Assembly: GCF_011601315.1 (NCBI RefSeq)
Contig: NZ_JAAORA010000007.1
Location: forward strand, 19,387 to 83,386
Reading direction: 5' to 3'
Length of the DNA stretch: 64,000 nucleotides
From: Candidatus Chlorobium masyuteum
GTDB lineage: Bacteria; Bacteroidota; Chlorobiia; Chlorobiales; Chlorobiaceae
Shown: piece by piece, positions 16,445 to 23,817 of the stretch
Layout: each line of letters opens with the position of its first letter
Numbering within the stretch: position 1 is the first letter of the stretch
Program-made: the position numbers and the translations under genes
Notes under the pieces: generated by a model
Told to the model about the DNA's origin: nothing
Databases searched by the model: none
What the model saw: only the letters and a program-made list of their open reading frames with translations

Positions 16445-17482
16445 ATGAAACGCAGCAAAAACCTCTTTGACTGCATTATTTCTTTTGAAAATATGCTATC
16501 AGCCGCCCACAAAGCGGCAAAAGGGAAGCGTGAAAACCTGTCGGTGCTATGTTTTTTTGCTCATTTTGAAGAAAATCTCTGGGAAATTATTGCTGAGCTC
16601 AAGAATAAAACATATCAGCCCGGTTCATATAAAACCTTCAGCATCTATAAGCCAAAGCCCCGGCAGATCAGTGCGGCGCCATTCAGGGACCGGGTTGTAC
16701 ATCATGCCTTGATCGCTTTTGTCGGGCCTATTCTTGAACGTACCTTTATTTTTGATACCTATGCCAACAGAACAGCCAAGGGGACTCACAAGGCAATAGA
16801 GCGCTACCAGCACTTCCTGAAAAAATATCAATATGGGTTGAAGTTTGATATCAGAAAATATTTTCCGTCGATTGATCACAACATCCTCAAAACTTTATTG
16901 CGGAGAAAAATATCGTGTGCTGATACGCTGTGGCTGATTGACCTGATTATTGACAATAGTAACGCGCAAGCGGAGCATAGTCACTATTTCCCGGGAGATA
17001 CTCTTTTTACTCCCTATGAAAGACGGCGCGGGTTGCCTATCGGTAACCTCACCAGCCAGTGGTTTGCCAACTACTATCTGAGCTTCCTTGATCACTATAT
17101 CAAAGAGCAACTGCGATGCAGAGGGTATGTTCGATACGTTGATGACGGGGTATTGTTTTCCAATGAAAAAGTTCAGTTATGGGCATGGAAAGAGGCAATC
17201 GAAGAGTTTTTGCAACAATACCGGTTGATACTCAATCCTCAAAGAACGGAACTCTATCCATCAACTGAGGGCAAGTGTTTTCTTGGCCAAAAAGTGTATC
17301 ACTCATACCGAAAGCTCCCTTCCGAAAACGTTCGGAGAGCAAAAAAAAGAATCCGGAGTTCAGTGCTTGCTGACCCCGTCACTCTCCGGCAGAGTCTTTC
17401 AGGCTGGGTTGGTCATGCCCGGCAGGCTGACACCCGCAATCTTTTGCACTCGCTTGGTTTATTGCCGGAAAGTGAGTGTTAA
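16445..17482 (+). CDS. DGR reverse transcriptase
   Basis: A 345-residue compact reverse transcriptase. Catalytic metal ligands are Asp135 in FDIRKYFPSID and Asp233-Asp234 in RYVDDGVLFS (YVDD). Motif 4 reads LPIGNLTSQWFANYYLS (Ile199-Gly-Asn-Leu-Thr-Ser-Gln205), the I-G-N-x-T-S-Q form that marks DGR enzymes and is absent from retrons and group II introns (which have QG-x3-SP). There is no maturase, endonuclease or integrase domain. It would copy the TR transcript with errors at adenines, in complex with Avd. It is 29 bases upstream of target 2, probably in the same transcript. Confidence 0.96.
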   Translation: MKRSKNLFDCIISFENMLSAAHKAAKGKRENLSVLCFFAHFEENLWEIIAELKNKTYQPGSYKTFSIYKPKPRQISAAPFRDRVVHHALIAFVGPILERTFIFDTYANRTAKGTHKAIERYQHFLKKYQYGLKFDIRKYFPSIDHNILKTLLRRKISCADTLWLIDLIIDNSNAQAEHSHYFPGDTLFTPYERRRGLPIGNLTSQWFANYYLSFLDHYIKEQLRCRGYVRYVDDGVLFSNEKVQLWAWKEAIEEFLQQYRLILNPQRTELYPSTEGKCFLGQKVYHSYRKLPSENVRRAKKRIRSSVLADPVTLRQSLSGWVGHARQADTRNLLHSLGLLPESEC

Positions 17483-17510
17483 AATCATTAACAAATCATC
17501 GAGCAGCGCT

Positions 17511-20429
17511 ATGCGATTTCAAAGCATCACCTTGAAGGCCCGAATTTTCTGGTTTGTTCTGCTTCTCATTGCAGCCATTCCCGATATCGTTATTGCGAAA
17601 GTTGAGGCTGCAAGGCCGCCGGATGTTGAGAATACTTCGGCGCAAGGAAACTCAAACCCCGGCAAAAAGATTGTACCGGATTCGGAAGCTGTGAATAAAA
17701 AAATGGAAACACAGTTTAGTTGGATCAGTTATGTTCCTGTTGGAGCGCTGGTTATAGCAGCACTGGCGTTAGTGGTTACTCTTTATGTTCGTAGTCGGAG
17801 ACTTTATGATGTAAAAGAAACGGAACAAGTGAAGAACGGTGTTGGAGATGAGCATGAAAGGGAAAAAGAAAGAGAGAAAAAAGAACAACAGCATAAAACT
17901 GATGCCGAGCGCTACAGTGATCGGTTGATAGAGGAACTTGGTAAAAACACAATATTCGGAATGCCGGGTATTGATGGTGCAAGGGAAGCTGTTGATCTGC
18001 CGGAGACCTTTGTCCCCCCTGATATTTCAGTTAATGAGCAGCATCAACAACAGGGGACTTATGCAAGAACACCGGAAACAAAAACATCAGATGTTACTCC
18101 AATTGCAGCGCTGAATTATGTCGTAGAAAGATCGCGCATGCTGGTGATCATAGGGGAACCTGGTTCAGGAAAAACAACCATCATCAAGCATTTTGCGCTC
18201 AGCAGCCTCAGGTTGGCGGGATTTACTTTTCCTGTGCCAATACTCTATATGCCATTGAGTAAAATGGCAGCTCAAGGGTCTGAGCAGAAATCGTTTTCCG
18301 AAAAACTGGCAGACTGTTTTCAACCGAACCTGAAGATATCCGATACTTTTTTTGAGAATCGCCTGAAAAAGCAAAGGTCGCTTGTACTTCTTGACGGTCT
18401 TGATGAAATAAGCGACAGTGAGCAAAGAAAAAAGGTTTGTATCTGGATTTCGGATGCCTCCAAAAACTGGAAACAAGCTTTTTTTGTGGTGACCACACGT
18501 GACAAGGGGTATGGTGAAAATGAGCAAACCGCACTCCAGGTTGATAAACTACCCGCATACGTCAAACGATTTACCGTTGATCAACAGCGCGATTTTTTGC
18601 AGAAATGGTTCCGCGCTACTTTTTTACGTGACCTCTATCGTGACGAAAAGGGTTGCAGTAAGGTCAGGATAGCCGAAGTTGAAAAGGTTGCAGGAGAAAA
18701 CGCCAGTGCGGTTGACACCTATCTTTCACAACCGGAAAACGAGGGAATGCGCAAGGACCTCGCAGGTATACCGCTGCTCCTGCAACTTATGGCAATTCTT
18801 TGGAAACAAAGCAAGGCTATACCCGAAAACCGTGAAAAGCTCTATAGCGTCGCATTGGATTATCTGCTTTTTTATCGGGAAAATGAGAAAGGAATTCCTC
18901 CGTTTCTTCCTGCAACCGAGTTCAAAAAGTTATTGGAACCGGTCTCTCTCTGGATGCAGGACATGAAAAAGGATTCGGCCGATATGGAGAAGTTTCATGA
19001 TAGAATGCAGCAGGACGTTGATATTCTGGACTACAAGTATAGAAGCAAATACAGGGCTGAGGAGATTTGCCATAACCTTGTTTCACGAGCCGGTGTTCTT
19101 GGGATATCAGGTTCGACCTATGTTTTCAGTCATAAGACATTCCGGGAGTATCTTGCCGGTTTGCAGCTCGTTAGAAGTGTTACATCTGAACCTGATCGAA
19201 TAGAAAATCTGGTTGGGCAGGTAGGAGACGAATGGTGGGATGAACCTTTGCTTTTTTTTGCTGCGCAGGTTGATTCATTCTTGTTCAACAAGTTCATGCT
19301 GGCATTTTTTGATTCACCAAAAAGTGATTTTCTTGATCCGAAAACATTGAATTTCTTGCAGAAATTAATCCGCAAGGCACCGCAAACTGTAGATGCTTTT
19401 CGTGATAAACTGCTTCATCCTGACACACCACGCAATAAACAGTATTACCTTCTGGAGTGCCTGAAAACCGTAGGTACCCGACAGGCGGTTGAGACTGCAC
19501 AACGGTTCAAGACACTGAGCCCGTTGGCTGATACGGAGCTGCTCAGAAAAGCTGATGAAGTGATTGTAACCGATGAAGTCGCCGTACCTGCTGTTAATCC
19601 GGCAGACTTGGATCAGCCGGGTGATGGTGTCGGGGACGAGCATCCAGAGGTGCTTTTTAGTGCTTTTGAACAAAATGCACAGTACATCCTTATCAGAAAC
19701 GGCCGCCACTCCGTAGATGGTAAAGAGCAAGTGGGGGATCTCTATGTTGCCAAATATCCTGTTACAAATAAGTTGTATCGAAATTTTATTACCTATCTGC
19801 AATCCGCAGACAATGCCAAAGCTGACGATATTCTGAGTGACAGGCTTTTTAAACTTGCCGGTACCGTACCGGGATTCCTGAAATATCTGGATGAAGAGCC
19901 ACTTCTCTCAAAGAGGTGTTGTTCAAAATATGACGATGATCGGCGTTTTAACGAGGATGATCAGCCGGTTGTTGGAGTGAGCTGGTATGCTGCCCGAGCC
20001 TACTGCCTCTGGCTTTCGCTGCTTGAGAGCAAGGGTACTGATCCTGATCGTTATCGTTTGCCAAAAGACAAGGAGTGGGAGTATGCCGCCGCTGGAAAAG
20101 ATGGTCGTAAATATCCCTGGAGTAAAGAGAAGGGAGAGCCAACGTCAAAGCTGGCGAATTATGGGGAAAATGTTGGCGCAACTACACCCGTCGGGAGCTA
20201 CCCGGAAGGAGCAACACCGGAAGGATTGTATGATATGGCCGGTAATGTGTGGGAGTGGATGGATAATTTATATGACGAAAAGAAAGAGTACCGTTCTTTG
20301 CGCGGGGGTTCGTGGAGCTTTAAACCTGAGCTTCTGCGCTGTTCGGTCCGGAACTACTTCAATCCCGACAGCTGGCTCAACCTTATCGGTTTTCGAGTAG
20401 TTCGTTCCAGTCCTCTTTCCTCTTCCTGA
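17511..20429 (+). CDS. DGR target 2: membrane-anchored NACHT-FGE/C-type lectin protein
   Basis: A 972-residue protein related to target 1 along its NACHT and lectin parts but with a different N-terminus. Residues 11-28 (ARIFWFVLLLIAAIPDIVIA) look like a signal peptide or anchor; a second membrane segment, VPVGALVIAALALVVTLYV, lies near 71-89, followed by a charged Glu/Lys-rich linker. The NACHT domain has Walker A GEPGSGKTT (Lys221) and Walker B LLDGLDEISD (Asp295). The FGE-like lectin domain starts near 725 and ends in the variable repeat (928-967). ATG 17511 is chosen: the open frame continues upstream to 17283 but that part overlaps the reverse transcriptase gene. Expected topology puts the NTPase and lectin on the same side, most likely cytoplasm if both N-terminal segments span the membrane. 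Confidence 0.88.
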   Translation: MRFQSITLKARIFWFVLLLIAAIPDIVIAKVEAARPPDVENTSAQGNSNPGKKIVPDSEAVNKKMETQFSWISYVPVGALVIAALALVVTLYVRSRRLYDVKETEQVKNGVGDEHEREKEREKKEQQHKTDAERYSDRLIEELGKNTIFGMPGIDGAREAVDLPETFVPPDISVNEQHQQQGTYARTPETKTSDVTPIAALNYVVERSRMLVIIGEPGSGKTTIIKHFALSSLRLAGFTFPVPILYMPLSKMAAQGSEQKSFSEKLADCFQPNLKISDTFFENRLKKQRSLVLLDGLDEISDSEQRKKVCIWISDASKNWKQAFFVVTTRDKGYGENEQTALQVDKLPAYVKRFTVDQQRDFLQKWFRATFLRDLYRDEKGCSKVRIAEVEKVAGENASAVDTYLSQPENEGMRKDLAGIPLLLQLMAILWKQSKAIPENREKLYSVALDYLLFYRENEKGIPPFLPATEFKKLLEPVSLWMQDMKKDSADMEKFHDRMQQDVDILDYKYRSKYRAEEICHNLVSRAGVLGISGSTYVFSHKTFREYLAGLQLVRSVTSEPDRIENLVGQVGDEWWDEPLLFFAAQVDSFLFNKFMLAFFDSPKSDFLDPKTLNFLQKLIRKAPQTVDAFRDKLLHPDTPRNKQYYLLECLKTVGTRQAVETAQRFKTLSPLADTELLRKADEVIVTDEVAVPAVNPADLDQPGDGVGDEHPEVLFSAFEQNAQYILIRNGRHSVDGKEQVGDLYVAKYPVTNKLYRNFITYLQSADNAKADDILSDRLFKLAGTVPGFLKYLDEEPLLSKRCCSKYDDDRRFNEDDQPVVGVSWYAARAYCLWLSLLESKGTDPDRYRLPKDKEWEYAAAGKDGRKYPWSKEKGEPTSKLANYGENVGATTPVGSYPEGATPEGLYDMAGNVWEWMDNLYDEKKEYRSLRGGSWSFKPELLRCSVRNYFNPDSWLNLIGFRVVRSSPLSSS
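20291..20409 (+). repeat. DGR variable repeat VR2 (in target 2)
   Basis: 119 bp that align without gaps to the template repeat. There are 15 differences, all at template A positions (9 to T, 3 to G, 3 to C). Beyond the repeat, the sequence from GTCCTCTTT through TCTGTTCTCTGGAAATCTG is shared with the flank of VR1 and includes the stop codon, so a ~60-bp conserved 3' flank follows both copies. Confidence 0.97.
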
Positions 20430-20671
20430 TTTTCTGATCTTCTGTTCTCTGGAAATCTGAAAAGGAATTTAATTCATGGAATGGTCGCCGGAGGCGGCCC
20501 GAAATATGTTTGGCAGGAGTGGAGAAGGTTTATTTCCGGGTAAACAATGTTTATACTGTAAAAGGCAGTAGATGCAGCACGTTTATTAAAAACAAAATTG
20601 CTTATGCTGTACGTGTTACTGTTTGTCAGGGGAAATTTGAGATTAACATTTTGCAGGCGGGAGATATTATC

Positions 20672-20881
20672 ATGGAACTCCATTTACGTGATGAAAAAAC
20701 CAAAGAACTGCTTGCGGAAGTTGTAGTAGATCTTTTAAACACGAAAAAAAGCCTTTTCTATGACATTGTGATAGAGGCTTTGGAGGATGTTGGGTTGGCA
20801 AATGCTATTGCCGAAGGGAGAAAAAATGAATGTGTCTCAGAGGATGAAATTTTTGCCATTCTTGATGGCAATGCACGGTAA
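20672..20881 (+). CDS. Probable antitoxin of a RelE-type module
   Basis: A 69-residue acidic, helical protein beginning MELHLRDEKTKELLAEVVVD and ending DEIFAILDGNAR, a C-terminus of the kind seen in small RelB-like antitoxins (E-I-F-x-x-L-x-x). GGGAGA stands nine bases before ATG 20672; the open frame extends upstream to 20510 but without a better start. The downstream neighbour is a broken RelE-like gene overlapping its stop, which is why I call this an antitoxin. No DNA-binding fold is evident by eye. Confidence 0.5.
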   Translation: MELHLRDEKTKELLAEVVVDLLNTKKSLFYDIVIEALEDVGLANAIAEGRKNECVSEDEIFAILDGNAR

Positions 20882-21143
20882 ATGTTTTTTTTGAACATGG
20901 ATTTGCAAAGGAGCTTCAAAAGCTGCGGGATAGCAGGCTGTTGCCAAAAATCAGGGAAATTATTCTTGAGTGCAAGGAAGCTGACAGTTTGACCGAAATC
21001 AGAAATCTGAAAAAGCTTCAAGGTTACGATACCTTTATCGTATTCGTGTGGGAGATAATCGGATAGGGATAGAGTTTGCCGCGAATGAACTTGTTTTTAC
21101 CCGCCTTTTGCACAGGAAAGAGATTTATAAACATTTTCCGTGA
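20882..21143 (+). pseudogene. Frameshifted RelE/ParE-like toxin remnant
   Basis: Two frames joined give a RelE-like chain: first FEHGFAKELQKLRDSRLLPK then [20 protein letters not shown] and KLQG, then after a frame change at about 21027-21035 (GGTTACGATACC) [19 protein letters not shown] followed by [17 protein letters not shown] and a stop at 21141. A second shift is needed at an eight-T run (20885-20892) to use the ATG that overlaps the antitoxin stop. The [11 protein letters not shown] block and the C-terminal [10 protein letters not shown] are standard RelE features. Probably inactive, unless either shift is a sequencing error. Confidence 0.7.
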
Positions 21144-21563
21144 CTACTCCCATGGGTCAAAAAGAGGTGCCCCGGATGCGGTCATGTCAGATGTGTTGCG
21201 GGTGACCAGAGTTAACCCGTTAGTTATTGCTGTTGCAGCAATGAGAGCGTCGATGACGGGGAGTGCCTTTCCTTTTTTTTCTGCATCTCCGAGTATTCCT
21301 CCCCATTGGAGTGCAACTTCGGTTGTGACTGTGAGGATTCGTCCATTGAACCGTTCCGGCAACTCATAAGCAAGCCATGCCTGCAGTTGCGTTTTTTTCT
21401 TGCCGTCTGCGAGTTTTGAAATCCCTTTTTCGATTTCACCAAGAGTAATAACGCTCAAAAAAAAATCCTGCTCATCACCACGGTCAATCCACTCCATAAC
21501 TTTTGGTGAAGGGAGCGGTCTGACCAGTTCAGATATTACGCAGGTATCCAAAAGGTATTTCAT
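21144..21563 (-). CDS. vapC: VapC-family PIN-domain RNase toxin
   Basis: A 139-residue PIN-domain protein. Acidic active-site residues are visible in MKYLLDTCVISEL (Asp6), TLGEIEKG (Glu ~43), PVIDALIAATA (Asp ~105) and RNTSDMTASG (Asp ~124). The type resembles FitB/VapC toxins, which cut RNA such as initiator tRNA or rRNA. It overlaps the upstream Phd-like antitoxin gene by four bases and abuts the broken RelE gene, ending one base after its stop. Confidence 0.9.
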   Translation of the reverse strand: MKYLLDTCVISELVRPLPSPKVMEWIDRGDEQDFFLSVITLGEIEKGISKLADGKKKTQLQAWLAYELPERFNGRILTVTTEVALQWGGILGDAEKKGKALPVIDALIAATAITNGLTLVTRNTSDMTASGAPLFDPWE

Positions 21564-21820
21564 AGTATCACCTCACTCCGGCCTGTATCTTTTGAGCGCT
21601 GGAGGTCAATACAGGCTTTCCTGAGCGGTGAATTATGAAAAAAGCCTGAAAGTGGCTCTGTTGGTTTGGCGGCCTTCACCGACCTGGTGTATTCGTCAAA
21701 TGAGAGAACAACAGCAGCAGGTGTGCCGTGAAGGGTAATGGTCTGCGGCCCGTCATGAAGCGCGTTTCTGACAACTTCGCTCAAATGATTTTTGGCCTGT
21801 TGCAGTTGCCATGTTTTCAT
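21560..21820 (-). CDS. Phd/YefM-family antitoxin
   Basis: An 86-residue antitoxin starting MKTWQLQQAKNHLSEVVRNA and with GPQTITLHGTPAAVVLSFDE following, the usual N-terminal Phd/YefM DNA-binding dimer fold. The C-terminal tail (LSGFFHNSPLRKACIDLQRS) would wrap the VapC toxin. The operon is expected to be autoregulated; a perfect 19-bp inverted repeat lies 22 bases upstream of the start codon and is the obvious operator candidate. Confidence 0.88.
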   Translation of the reverse strand: MKTWQLQQAKNHLSEVVRNALHDGPQTITLHGTPAAVVLSFDEYTRSVKAAKPTEPLSGFFHNSPLRKACIDLQRSKDTGRSEVIL

Positions 21821-21841
21821 CTGTTTCTCTCCAATAATAAC

Positions 21842-21883
21842 GTTGGCTATATTCTGGCTACCGATAGCCAGAATATAGCCAAC
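21842..21883. promoter_or_regulatory. Perfect 19-bp inverted repeat upstream of the Phd-VapC operon
   Basis: GTTGGCTATATTCTGGCTA (21842-21860) and TAGCCAGAATATAGCCAAC (21865-21883) are exact reverse complements around CCGA. The position just upstream of the antitoxin gene suits binding by the Phd-VapC complex; each arm also holds a half-palindrome-like GGCTAT/TGGCTA repeat. A folding RNA leader is an alternative. Confidence 0.65.
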
Positions 21884-21995
21884 AACAGGCTCGTTTTCAA
21901 ATTCGTTTCCAGGGACCTCTTCGTGAGAGTAAATGTTATTGCATTATTTTACAAATCACCTCTTTTTGTTATTATATGAGTGGTTGTTCATATAA

Positions 21996-22137
21996 GGGCG
22001 CCTCTATTTATTGTCGTGAGAAGCCCGAGGACAAGGCGGATGGAGCACAGAAACCGGAGTGTACACGGAGTACATGAGGATTTCGAGCACCACCCAACGC
22101 AGTAATCGGGTTTCGGAATAAATAAATAGAGGTGCCC
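21996..22137 (-). repeat. MITE-like repeat, copy 1
   Basis: A 142-bp element with terminal inverted repeats GGGCGCCTCTATTTATT and AATAAATAGAGGTGCCC (one mismatch). It is flanked on both sides by ATAA, a possible 4-bp target duplication. The interior contains CTCGGGCTT, TGTACTCCG/CGTGTACACTCCGGTT and GGTGCTCGAAATCCTCATGT on the minus strand, shared with copies at 34.3, 37.1 and 41.1 kb. No protein is encoded, so it would need a transposase in trans. Confidence 0.75.
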
Positions 22138-22154
22138 ATAATAGAGTCAAAAAT

Positions 22155-22520
22155 ATGCAGGAACATCGAGCTGAGGGTTGTCAGGAGGAGTGTTTTCATC
22201 CGGATGTTGTTGCGCGTGTTCGCAAAGAGATGCCGGGGGAGCCGCTGCAGGAGGAGCTTGCACAGCTTTTCAAGGTGCTTGGCGATCATACCAGAATACG
22301 GATTCTCAATGCGCTTTGTCTCTCGGAACTCTGTGTTTGTGATCTCACCTCTATTCTCGGCATGAATCAGTCCGCAGTTTCACATCAGTTGCGGGTGCTG
22401 AGGGATGCCAAGCTCGTGAAGTCGCGCAAGCAGGGAAAGAATGTGCTCTACACTCTTGACGACACCCATGTCTCAACCCTTATCCGGACCGGTTCCGAAC
22501 ACATCAGGGAAGGGAGGTAA
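22155..22520 (+). CDS. ArsR/SmtB-family metal-sensing repressor, CadC-like
   Basis: A 121-residue winged-helix dimer. ELCVCDLTSILGMNQSAVSH (residues ~58-77) is the alpha-3/alpha-R region; the Cys pair in ELCVCDL is the metal site of ArsR and CadC proteins. Additional Cys residues near the N-terminus (GCQEECFHP) correspond to the CadC alpha-3N site, pointing to soft metals such as Cd, Pb, Zn or Cu. The downstream gene is a Cu/Zn-type permease, the likely target. Its start ATG lies 17 bases after a MITE-like repeat. Confidence 0.85.
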   Translation: MQEHRAEGCQEECFHPDVVARVRKEMPGEPLQEELAQLFKVLGDHTRIRILNALCLSELCVCDLTSILGMNQSAVSHQLRVLRDAKLVKSRKQGKNVLYTLDDTHVSTLIRTGSEHIREGR

Positions 22521-22544
22521 AGCGGCTCTTTTTTTTTGCTTAAA

Positions 22545-22573
22545 ACATGAACATATAATCATGTGAGAATATG
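22545..22573. promoter_or_regulatory. Candidate ArsR-family operator before the permease gene
   Basis: Nested inverted repeats ACATG-N10-CATGT and CATAT-N12-ATATG lie in an AT-rich block between the regulator and the permease. The position and dyad symmetry suit an ArsR/SmtB operator, but the sequence is not an exact match to a known site. Confidence 0.3.
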
Positions 22574-22675
22574 TGACAGGCTAAAAGCGCAGCTCCTGCG
22601 GAGCGAAATATTGGCAGAGGGATAAGGTCGCCTCCTGATAACAGTTTTACAGATAAGCCTAAATGAGGTGTTGAT

Positions 22676-23755
22676 ATGCATGATTTTTATACCCTTTTCC
22701 TGAGTGTTTTGGCCGCATCCTGGAGTGTGCTTCTCGAAGCCGCCCCTTTTGTGCTGCTCGGTTTTTTTATTGCCGGAGTGCTCAAGGCATTTGTTCCTGA
22801 TGATTTTGTTGCCACCCATCTTGGGGGCGGGGGAATGGCGAGTATTTTCAAGGCGTCATTATTTGGCATTCCCATTCCCCTGTGCAGTTGCGGAGTGCTT
22901 CCGGCTGCAGCAGGCCTGAAGAAACAGGGTTCCGGGAATGGTCCTGTTGCAGCGTTTCTTATTTCAACACCCGAAACCGGGGTGGACTCCATTGCGGTCT
23001 CCTGGGCGCTGCTCGATCCGCTGATGACCGTTATCCGGCCGGTTATTGCGCTTTTTATGGCTATTGCAACCGGTATTGCGGTTTCATTTGCCGGAAAGCA
23101 GAGCGCAAACGATGTTGCGGCTGACGCAGATAAACCGGGGGAGAGTGCCTGTGCATCTTCATGCTGCTGCGGTCATAAAAAGCAGGAAAAACTGACGGTT
23201 TCCGGAAAATTCAGGGAGGGTATGAGCTTTGCCTTCGGCGATCTCTTGAACGATGTCGGGCTCTGGCTCTTTATCGGTATCCTGCTCTCCGGCCTCATCT
23301 CGGTTTTTGTTTCAACGGAAGTGGTAAGCCGCTATTTGTCGAATGAATATCTTTCGATGCTCGTGATGTTTATCGTTTCCGTGCCGCTCTATGTCTGCGC
23401 TACAGCTTCGACTCCGATCGTTGCCGCTCTGGCTCTGAAAGGCATATCCCCTGGAGCCGCCCTTGTGTTTCTTCTTGCCGGTCCGGCAACCAATGCGGCA
23501 TCGCTCCCGGTGATTTTCAGAATGCTTGGCAGAAAATCGGCTCTCATCTATCTGGCGAGCATTGTACTCATCGCTCTCATTGCGGGAGTAGTGGTCAATG
23601 ACCTGTATGGATACCTTGGCTACGATATCACCCATTGGGTCAGTAAAGGGGCTCACGAGGAGGCAGGCATTGTTTCCATTGCTGCATCTGTTGTGCTTCT
23701 CCTGCTTGTGCTGAAATCACTGCTGCCAAAAAAACAGCGTGGTCATTCCCATTAA
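22676..23755 (+). CDS. SO_0444-family Cu/Zn efflux permease (DUF318/ArsP superfamily)
   Basis: A 359-residue membrane protein with about eight to ten helices. Landmarks are GIPIPLCSCGVLPAAAGLKK (residues ~62-81) with the conserved CSCG, and ISTPETGVDSI after it. A cytoplasmic loop near 158-168 has a Cys cluster (CASSCCCGHKK) that probably binds metal. Helices resume at DLLNDVGLWLFIGILLSG. ArsP relatives export organoarsenicals; the SO_0444 branch is linked to Cu/Zn. The preceding CadC-like regulator supports soft-metal export. GAGGTG precedes the start. Confidence 0.8.
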   Translation: MHDFYTLFLSVLAASWSVLLEAAPFVLLGFFIAGVLKAFVPDDFVATHLGGGGMASIFKASLFGIPIPLCSCGVLPAAAGLKKQGSGNGPVAAFLISTPETGVDSIAVSWALLDPLMTVIRPVIALFMAIATGIAVSFAGKQSANDVAADADKPGESACASSCCCGHKKQEKLTVSGKFREGMSFAFGDLLNDVGLWLFIGILLSGLISVFVSTEVVSRYLSNEYLSMLVMFIVSVPLYVCATASTPIVAALALKGISPGAALVFLLAGPATNAASLPVIFRMLGRKSALIYLASIVLIALIAGVVVNDLYGYLGYDITHWVSKGAHEEAGIVSIAASVVLLLLVLKSLLPKKQRGHSH

Positions 23756-23817
23756 GAGTGTAATTCATCATATTTACGTTATATTTATGGCGTATTTATT
23801 TTTATGGATATGCTAAA

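Noticed and set aside
16445..17482. Reverse transcriptase as a group II intron or retron enzyme
   Set aside because: No maturase or endonuclease domain, motif 4 is IGNxTSQ and a TR/VR pair is present; these fit a DGR only.
17283..17510. N-terminal extension of target 2 upstream of ATG 17511
   Set aside because: It overlaps the reverse transcriptase gene in another frame and has no domain-like character; the signal-like segment begins at 17511.
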